A DNA stretch of 64,000 bases from an uncultured Desulfobacter sp. (GTDB lineage Bacteria; Desulfobacterota; Desulfobacteria; Desulfobacterales; Desulfobacteraceae): positions 5,540,501 to 5,604,500 of the forward strand of contig NZ_OY781882.1 of assembly GCF_963677125.1 (NCBI RefSeq). Reading direction: 5' to 3'. Shown one piece after another: positions 58,018 through 64,000 of this stretch. Positions within the stretch are counted from its first letter, which is position 1, and every line of letters begins with the position of its first letter. Under the pieces are notes generated by a model. It ran no database searches, was not told where the DNA came from, and saw only the letters and a list, made by a program, of their open reading frames with translations. Both the position numbers and the translations under genes were made by a program.

Positions 58018-61000
58018 TTCGTATAACCAGACCCGCATCATGGACAAAAGCCGGTCAATGTCCACGGGTTTGGTCAGGTAATCGTTTGCACCTGCCTCAA
58101 TGCAGTCGGTTTTGTCCTGTTTCATGGCCTTGGCGGTCAGGGCAATGATGGGCAGACTAGAGAATTTTGCGTCTTTCCGGATCTCCTTCATGGCTTCATA
58201 ACCATTCATGACCGGCATCATGATGTCCATGAGCACCAGATCAATATCGGGCTTGTTTTTTATCATTTCAACGGCCTTTTGTCCGTTTTCCGCCTTTAAA
58301 ACGTTCATCTTGCGTTCGGCAAGTACCTTGGCCAGTGCAAACACATTGCGCATGTCGTCGTCCACCAGAAGTATGGTTTTGCCGTCAAACATCCGGTCGC
58401 TGTTATGGATATCCGTGATCATCTGTTTTTTGTCCGCCGGTAGATCTTTTATCATGCGGTGCAGAAACAGCGAGGTCTCATCCAAAAGCCGTTCCTCGGA
58501 TTTTACCCCCTTAATGATGATGGATTCCGAGTATCGCCTGAGTATCTCCTCCTCTTCAAACGAGAGATCCCGGCCGGTATATACAATGATAGGGGGCAGG
58601 GTGATCTCCTGATCGGTTGTGAAGGCTTCAAGCAGTTCAAACCCGGTCATATCCGGCAGGCCGAGATCCAGAATGATGCAATCATAACTTTTTGATTTGA
58701 CGGCTGTCAGGGCATTCTTACCGGATTCGGCATTATCAATGGTAAGGTCCCGCCCGGTCAGAAGCCGTTTGATACTTTGTTGCTGGTTGGTATCATCCTC
58801 TACAATCAGCAGGGACTTTACCTTTTGGGTGACCACTGCCTCAATTTTGTCCAGGGCCGTTTCCAGGGTTTTGGGGGAGACCGGCTTGGTCAGATACCCG
58901 ATGGCCCCCTTGTTGCGCACGTTGAATACCGGTTTTTCAACCGACATGAAATGGACCGGGATATGCCGGGTGGCGGCGTTCTCCTTTAGGCTGTGAAAGA
59001 CGGCCCAACCGTCCATGCCCGGCAGTTTGATATCCAGAATTACCGCTTTGGGAATGTATTGGCGGGCCAGGGCCAATCCGTTTTCTCCCGTTGCTGAGTA
59101 AAGGCATAAAAAGCCGCGTTTTGCACAAAAATTCATCAGTGTTTTACCGAAATGGGTGTCATCTTCTATGATGAGAACGCTTTTGCTGTCGGGTGTGATT
59201 TTTTCGCGGTCATCGGGCAGGTGTACCTGGGAATCGTCCGGGATATCCGGTGACGTCTCTTCCGTCTCGGTGGGGGGGGAGGGCGCAGGCGGCTGATGAA
59301 CCGGTACCGTCTCTTTTTCAATGGTTTGCCCTGCATCTTTAAGTCCGGCAGGCAGGTACAGGGTAAAGGTAGATCCTTTCCCGGGGGTGCTCTGCAGATG
59401 AATTTCACCGCCCAATAGTTTTGACAGTTCCCTGCAGATGGACAGCCCAAGTCCCGTGCCGCCATATTTTCTGGATATCCCGCCTTCGGACTGCTGAAAC
59501 GCTTCAAATATCAGTGCCTGCTTATCCTTGGCGATGCCGATTCCCGTGTCTTTGACCGAGACAGCCAGAATACCTCCTTGGGCAAGACTTTCGCGCTGGT
59601 AGGCAACATCCTTTTCAGGGCTGTAAAAATTGACGTAAATACCGCCTTGGGAAGTAAATTTAACGGCATTGCCTATCAGATTTTTCAACACCTGTTTGAC
59701 CCGTTCAAAATCACTGAAAATTGATGACAGGCAGCCCGGAACAACACGGACATCCAGTTCCAGATTTTTTTCCCGGGCCAGGTGGGCGAAGGTCGTCCCA
59801 AGATTCCGGGCAAGTTCTGATATCTCAATGTCACACAGATTCAGCGTCATCCTTCCGGCTTCAATTTTGGACAGGTCAAGGATCTCATTGATCATGTTGA
59901 GCAGATCCGAACCGGAGGAAAAGATAACCTGTGCCGACTCGACCTGATCCTGGGTAAGGTTTTTTTCTTTGTTTTCCGACAAAATTTTTGCCAGCAGCAG
60001 CAGGCTGTTGAGCGGTGTCCGCAATTCATGGGACATATTGGCCAGAAACTCGGACTTATATTTGCTGGACAGGGCCAGGTCTTCCGCTTTTTGGGTCAGT
60101 TCGGATTTCATCTGTTCCAGTGCCTGATTCTTTTCTTCGATCTGGATTCGGTTGCGCTCAAGAAATTGTGTTTTTTCTTCGAGCTCTTCGTTGGAGGCCT
60201 GCAATTCTTCCTGTTGCTGTCTGAGCCGGTCCTCGGAGGCCGTCAGTTGCTGGGTCTGTTCTTCCAGCTCTTCGTTGGCTGCCTGGAGTTCCTCTTGCTG
60301 GTTTTCCAAAGATTGTTTCTGGGTGCGGGTTTTTTCCAGCAGTTTGTCCTGTTCCTGTCTGGAACGGGCTGAATTCAGCGCCACCCCGATACGGCCGGCT
60401 GCTTCTTTTAAAAAGTGTTTGTCAATGTCCGTGAAGGTTTGCAACGTCCCTAATTCCAGAATGCCTTCAACCTCGTCATTGAATATCAAAGGAATAATGG
60501 CCGACTGTCTGGGGGACATTTCACCTAATCCCGAACATACGGTAAAAAAAGATTCGGGCAGGTCTTCCAGGTACCTGATTTTCTTTTCAGCCGCACACTG
60601 TCCGGCCAGCCCTTCACCGAATCCGAACCGGGTGGATCTACTCTGGTCGGGGCGGACGGCAAAACCGGCAGCCGGTTTAAATCCATTGTCATGGGTAAGG
60701 ACGTACAGCAGGCCGATGTGGGATTGGACATGCTCGCACAAAAAATTAATCAAGTCGTTGTATGATCGTTCCAATGTCCGATCTTTTCTTAAAATGGATT
60801 CAAGTCTGGAAATTCCCTGTTCAATCCACAACAGGTCCGAGTCTTTTTTCTTTGCCTGCCTGAGGCCGGCGACCATTTCATTGAATGCCTTTGTCACATT
60901 TCCGATTTCATCCGACGAGACAATGGGGATGGAAACATCGAAATTTCCCTTTGAGATCAGTCCGACAGCGGTCTCCAGTTTTTTGACCGGTCGACTCAGC

Positions 61001-61926
61001 TTCAATACAAAATAGAAGGAAAGCAGCGCAGACACCAGCACAACTGCCGCCATAACCATAACCTGCCACTTGAGTATTAAATTGGCAGAGGCTAATGCCT
61101 TGGAGGCCGTTTGTTCCACCACCACCAACAGGTGCGGTTGATCCGTGACGTAGGCATTGGAAACCACCGGGATGTTGTCCCGGTTCATGTGGCGGGCAAG
61201 TGTTCTGGGTACCTTTTTGCCGTGGACAAACAAATCGGCAAGGGGGTTATACGTTGCTCTTTCCCGGGCTAGTGCTGCGCTTTTATCCGGATAAAGGACG
61301 ATTTCTCCATTTTCATCCAGGACATACAGGTATCCGGCGTTTATGTGGTGCTGGTCAGATACGCTTTCGAGCAGCCGATTCATATTGATTTCCATGGTCA
61401 GCGCAAAGCTGTTTTTCCGAGCCGACGGATTGATAAAAAACAGGTCCACCGGAAGGATCAAAACACCATGGCTGGTCCTTGAAATGGGGCGGATTATCTG
61501 TTTTGAATTCAGGACGCCAAGGGCTGTTTTAATTTTTTGGCTGGCTTCAAAATGGTCGGGCGTATAGGTATCCTCTTTTGTGACCTTTAACAAAGGCCTT
61601 CCTAACGCATCCGTAACCGTCAGGGACGCAATCTGTGGAAAAGATTTGAGCATCAATTGGAGTGTCCATTCCCGGTCATAGGCGTCCTGGTCTTCAAATC
61701 CGTTGTTTTCCATTATAATGCGGATATTTACCAGCGTATCATGGACGGCCGTCTCAATGACGGCGCCTGCCTTTCTTGCAGCCGCAAAATTGGCCTGGGA
61801 AACCGACGTCAGCAAGGTAGACCGGATTTTGGCAATGGATATAATGCCAAAGCCCCCCAAAGGCACCACTGCCATAAGAAAAATAGCCAGTGTTATTTTG
61901 ACGCTGATTTTATTCCACCATTTCAT
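58015..61926 (-). CDS. Membrane hybrid kinase with HAMP, GAF and three receivers, 1,303 aa
   Basis: Helix 1 is at about 10-30 (ITLAIFLMAVVPLGGFGII). A Cache-like extracytoplasmic sensor of about 250 residues follows, then helix 2 (VMVMAAVVLVSALLSFYFVL), HAMP (SRPVKKLETAVGLISKGNFD) and GAF (about 395-530). A long coiled coil (AANEELEEQTQQL) leads to HisKA with H in FLANMSHELRTPLNSL and a HATPase (KDTGIGIAKD, GTGLGLSICREL). Three receivers follow at about 935-1050 (D in VILDIKLPGMDG), 1060-1175 (D in IILDLGLPDMTG) and 1185-1300 (D in LVLMDIMMPVMNG). Each receiver has its acceptor Asp and Lys. The GAF-coil-kinase block is typical of kinases that sit with CheB/CheR and may be methylated on the coil. 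Its stop codon is provided by the MITE-like element. A binding protein lies 14 bases upstream. Confidence 0.93.
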   Translation of the reverse strand: MKWWNKISVKITLAIFLMAVVPLGGFGIISIAKIRSTLLTSVSQANFAAARKAGAVIETAVHDTLVNIRIIMENNGFEDQDAYDREWTLQLMLKSFPQIASLTVTDALGRPLLKVTKEDTYTPDHFEASQKIKTALGVLNSKQIIRPISRTSHGVLILPVDLFFINPSARKNSFALTMEINMNRLLESVSDQHHINAGYLYVLDENGEIVLYPDKSAALARERATYNPLADLFVHGKKVPRTLARHMNRDNIPVVSNAYVTDQPHLLVVVEQTASKALASANLILKWQVMVMAAVVLVSALLSFYFVLKLSRPVKKLETAVGLISKGNFDVSIPIVSSDEIGNVTKAFNEMVAGLRQAKKKDSDLLWIEQGISRLESILRKDRTLERSYNDLINFLCEHVQSHIGLLYVLTHDNGFKPAAGFAVRPDQSRSTRFGFGEGLAGQCAAEKKIRYLEDLPESFFTVCSGLGEMSPRQSAIIPLIFNDEVEGILELGTLQTFTDIDKHFLKEAAGRIGVALNSARSRQEQDKLLEKTRTQKQSLENQQEELQAANEELEEQTQQLTASEDRLRQQQEELQASNEELEEKTQFLERNRIQIEEKNQALEQMKSELTQKAEDLALSSKYKSEFLANMSHELRTPLNSLLLLAKILSENKEKNLTQDQVESAQVIFSSGSDLLNMINEILDLSKIEAGRMTLNLCDIEISELARNLGTTFAHLAREKNLELDVRVVPGCLSSIFSDFERVKQVLKNLIGNAVKFTSQGGIYVNFYSPEKDVAYQRESLAQGGILAVSVKDTGIGIAKDKQALIFEAFQQSEGGISRKYGGTGLGLSICRELSKLLGGEIHLQSTPGKGSTFTLYLPAGLKDAGQTIEKETVPVHQPPAPSPPTETEETSPDIPDDSQVHLPDDREKITPDSKSVLIIEDDTHFGKTLMNFCAKRGFLCLYSATGENGLALARQYIPKAVILDIKLPGMDGWAVFHSLKENAATRHIPVHFMSVEKPVFNVRNKGAIGYLTKPVSPKTLETALDKIEAVVTQKVKSLLIVEDDTNQQQSIKRLLTGRDLTIDNAESGKNALTAVKSKSYDCIILDLGLPDMTGFELLEAFTTDQEITLPPIIVYTGRDLSFEEEEILRRYSESIIIKGVKSEERLLDETSLFLHRMIKDLPADKKQMITDIHNSDRMFDGKTILLVDDDMRNVFALAKVLAERKMNVLKAENGQKAVEMIKNKPDIDLVLMDIMMPVMNGYEAMKEIRKDAKFSSLPIIALTAKAMKQDKTDCIEAGANDYLTKPVDIDRLLSMMRVWLYE

Positions 61927-61940
61927 TGGCGCCTCTCTTT

Positions 61941-62981
61941 TTAAAATTCAATCTCGACAATTCGGTCAGCCATTTTATAAGCGTTTGGCGGGAGGGTGAG
62001 CCCCAATTTTTTTACCATCCATGCGTTGATAATGAATTCGTATTTTTCAGGTGTTTCAATGGGAATGTTTTCCGGGCGTTCACCATGTACAATTTTATGT
62101 GCCAGGCGGGCCGCCTGTTTTCCGTTGAGATATCTGGAACCGGCATATGAGGCAATAGCCCCTTTTTTAATGCTGGCCATCCCATATCCGAATACGGGGA
62201 TTTTTTGTGCTATGGCCCTTGGTAGGATGATATCTTTCAGTGCTCCCTGGATTACAGCCACCGGATTTAAAAGGATCGCATCCACGTTGTCCCGAAAAAT
62301 CATCTGCGTAAAATTACGGATATCATCTACGGTTTCCACCTCTTTTACGATAAGTTCCAGGTTCAGTGCTTTTGCTTTTTTACGGGCTATCGCGATGGAT
62401 TCCACAGAAGGAACGTTGGAGGGCATATGAAAACAGAATATTTTGCGGGTACCGGGCAGAATTCGTTTAATGAACCACATCCGCTTGGCCGTGATATTGG
62501 TGTCATTGGTCTCTATGCCGGTGATATTTTTATCCGGGGCGGTCATGGTTGAGGCCAGTCCCCTGTCAATGGATGAGGAGACTGAAAGAAACACCACGGG
62601 AATATCCGTCCCCCGGGTCGCAGCCATCAGTGCATCGGCTTCGATTCCCCCTGCGGCTACTGCAATATCCGGTTTTTCCGCAATAATTTCTTTGGCAAGT
62701 GCCGGCAGGTTGTGCTTTTGATTGTCGGCATTTAAAATCGTGTACGTGAATTTATCCGTATCATTGTCAGCAAAAAATGCCATGCCGTCTTTAAAACCGT
62801 CCACCGGTTCCTGGCGGGTGTCGTTCGCCATGAGGATCCCGAATGTGATTTTCTCTTGTGCATTGGCAGGTGCGTAGTACCCTGCAATGATAGAAAAAAG
62901 CATGCCGGACAGGAGCAGAATGAGCATCTGTCTGCTCCCGGGATGAATACGATTTCTACAGATGGGGATACAGTTAATCAT
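61941..62981 (-). CDS. ABC-type substrate-binding protein (ABC_sub_bind family)
   Basis: A signal peptide (MLILLLSGMLFSIIAGYYAP, cut near ANAQ) precedes a type-I periplasmic binding fold (ITFGILMANDTRQEPVDGFK, PDIAVAAGGIEADALMAA, IPVVFLSVSS, IPVFGYGMASIKKGAIASY). The family usually serves amino-acid or other ABC uptake systems, but no transporter genes are present. The first gene after it encodes a membrane kinase, so it probably feeds a ligand signal into the cluster. The ATG stands behind GGAGG. It heads the leftward signalling operon. Confidence 0.85.
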   Translation of the reverse strand: MINCIPICRNRIHPGSRQMLILLLSGMLFSIIAGYYAPANAQEKITFGILMANDTRQEPVDGFKDGMAFFADNDTDKFTYTILNADNQKHNLPALAKEIIAEKPDIAVAAGGIEADALMAATRGTDIPVVFLSVSSSIDRGLASTMTAPDKNITGIETNDTNITAKRMWFIKRILPGTRKIFCFHMPSNVPSVESIAIARKKAKALNLELIVKEVETVDDIRNFTQMIFRDNVDAILLNPVAVIQGALKDIILPRAIAQKIPVFGYGMASIKKGAIASYAGSRYLNGKQAARLAHKIVHGERPENIPIETPEKYEFIINAWMVKKLGLTLPPNAYKMADRIVEIEF

Positions 62982-63346
62982 AATAACCTCCTTTTAACTG
63001 CCTTTTTGTGTTGTGTTGCACATAAAAAGTTTTCAGCATGCCGGACCGGTATCTAAGTTATGGCGCAAAGAATTGAGGCTTTTGCAATACCTTTCAGGAT
63101 GTAGCCCTGAGAGTTAAAAAAAAGAAATAAATTATAAAGATTTACGATACATAAAAGTTTACACTAACAAAGAGGAAGTTTCAAAATTTTTTTTATTTCT
63201 CCAAATTTCGGCATTCTTCATGTACCCGGAGAGCTGTTTTTGTCAGATCGTATCTTTGCAATAGTTGAAAATGCCTGGCACGGAACCTGAAAAAAATGGT
63301 ATTAAGAATATAGAGCATTCTTGCCGAAACATTATCCGGAGAATAC
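62982..63346. other. Divergent intergenic region, 365 bases
   Basis: No gene is visible. It is AT-rich with a TATAAT hexamer on the minus strand (near 63131) but no convincing -35. CTGGCACGGAACCTGAA (63275-63291) has a perfect sigma-54 -24 half but a poor -12. The ribosome site of the leftward gene (GGAGG, about 62987) and CGGAG before ATG 63347 lie at the two ends. Confidence 0.4.
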
Positions 63347-64000
63347 ATGTTACAATCTTTGCGATCAAGAATACTGATGATAGTCGTGTGTATTGTTGTT
63401 TCAACTGTTACCGGCATCATTTATTGTGTTCAAATAGAAACCCTGAGGACTCTGTCCGCAATTCAGGAGGAAAACGCAAGGAATATACTGAATACGGTCA
63501 TGTTGAATGTCGAAAATGAATACCATAGTCTGCTTTTTCATAAAAAAAATCTGCTTGAAACCCGAAAAAATGAAAGAAGAAACGTTGTCAATATCGCTAT
63601 TGCGGCGATCCATCAGTTCCACGATAAGTTCCGCCAGGGCATTTTGACCCAGGAACAGGCGAAAAAACAAGCCATCGCCATTATCCGAGGTATGAGATAT
63701 GACAAGGGCGTGGGGTACCTGTGGATTAATGACACGGGACGGCCGATACCCAGGATGATCATGCATCCGACTATCCCTGAACTGGACAATACCATTCTTG
63801 ACGATCCAAAATTCAACTGTGCCCTGGGGATTAAACAAAACCTTTTTCAGGCATTTGTAGATATCTGTCTTGCCAAGGGGCAGGGATATGTCGATTACCT
63901 GTGGCCAAAACCCACCGAAAACGGCCTTACTGAAGATCAGCCTAAAATTTCTTATGTTTCACTTTTCAAACCATGGGGCTGGGTTGTCGGAACCGGCGTG
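63347..64000 (+). CDS. Cache-domain membrane sensor, N-terminal part (runs off the right edge)
   Basis: The frame is open for 218 codons from ATG 63347 (after CGGAG) to the window end. An N-terminal helix (ILMIVVCIVVSTVTGIIYCV) is followed by an extracytoplasmic single-Cache region: VVNIAIAAIHQFHDKFRQG, QAIAIIRGMRYDKGVGYLWI, MHPTIPELD and SLFKPWGWVVGTGV. That pattern is typical of sCache_2 sensors of chemoreceptors, kinases and diguanylate cyclases. The output domain lies beyond the window, so the class cannot be decided. It diverges from the signalling operon. Confidence 0.8.
   Translation, partial: MLQSLRSRILMIVVCIVVSTVTGIIYCVQIETLRTLSAIQEENARNILNTVMLNVENEYHSLLFHKKNLLETRKNERRNVVNIAIAAIHQFHDKFRQGILTQEQAKKQAIAIIRGMRYDKGVGYLWINDTGRPIPRMIMHPTIPELDNTILDDPKFNCALGIKQNLFQAFVDICLAKGQGYVDYLWPKPTENGLTEDQPKISYVSLFKPWGWVVGTGV

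Noticed and set aside
63275..63291. CTGGCACGGAACCTGAA as a sigma-54 promoter for the right-edge sensor
   Set aside because: The -24 half is perfect but the -12 reads CTGAA with GA at the GC position. Too weak to list as a promoter.
1..64000. tRNA, rRNA, intact insertion sequence or prophage genes
   Set aside because: I looked on both strands and found no cloverleaf, rRNA motif, transposase or phage structural gene that I could support.

Overview
The window looks like the chromosome of a sulfate-reducing Desulfobacterota, most likely a Desulfobacteraceae of the Desulfobacter type. This is an inference. It rests on the density of hybrid histidine kinases and receiver-domain proteins, an HcpR-like Crp/Fnr regulator facing a ferredoxin gene, several sigma-54-type promoters, and protein wording I associate with this family. 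No rRNA, tRNA, CRISPR array or intact transposase was seen.

Layout. 1-13.2 kb: the 5' part of a leftward gene that is probably a sigma-54-dependent activator faces a GTG-started gene for a 3,904-residue fatty-acid/polyketide-type megasynthase. That protein carries two nitronate-monooxygenase-like enoylreductase regions, KS, KS, AT, KS, four ACPs, KR and DH. A phosphopantetheinyl transferase gene follows with no gap. 13.1-23 kb: a Crp/Fnr regulator diverges from a 4Fe-4S protein gene across a perfect FNR-type palindrome. Next come a Lon protease with a two-component receiver domain spliced into it, a UspA-like protein, a 28-residue membrane microprotein, an SLC13/TrkA-C transporter, a histidine kinase and an NtrC-type response regulator. 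23.1-31.7 kb: a double periplasmic-binding protein paired with a hybrid kinase (LuxP/LuxQ-like), a ketopantoate reductase-like protein, a cytidylate-kinase-like protein, a cyclophilin-FKBP fusion and MtgA. 31.8-41.2 kb: an MBL-fold enzyme, a chromate-transporter-family protein, a tandemly duplicated chemoreceptor gene (first copy dead, second intact) and a PhnD-like binding protein with a hybrid kinase. 41.2-47.1 kb: a leftward operon of a DUF3820 protein, a frameshifted SixA phosphatase and a DEDD-nuclease/RecQ/UvrD fusion. 47.2-63 kb: a leftward signalling cluster. It holds a binding protein, a triple-receiver kinase, CheR, CheB, a second hybrid kinase, receiver-HD-GYP, receiver-coiled-coil, receiver-FapA, and a binding-protein/PAS sensor that has no kinase domain. 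The right edge starts a rightward Cache-type sensor.

How it may fit together. The best candidate for an undescribed system lies at 14.9-29.6 kb. It comprises a receiver-controlled Lon protease, sigma-54-type promoters in front of lon, the usp-microprotein-transporter operon and the cytidylate-kinase-like gene, and a shared TTGCA-N3-TGCAA palindrome upstream of them. A kinase and a sigma-54 response regulator encoded in the same block have a receiver closely resembling the one inside Lon. The simplest model is one phosphosignal driving both transcription and proteolysis. Intergenic DNA also carries at least three structured repeat families: a roughly 50-bp hairpin repeat with six or so copies, a roughly 146-bp element with terminal inverted repeats, and a 159-bp imperfect palindrome.
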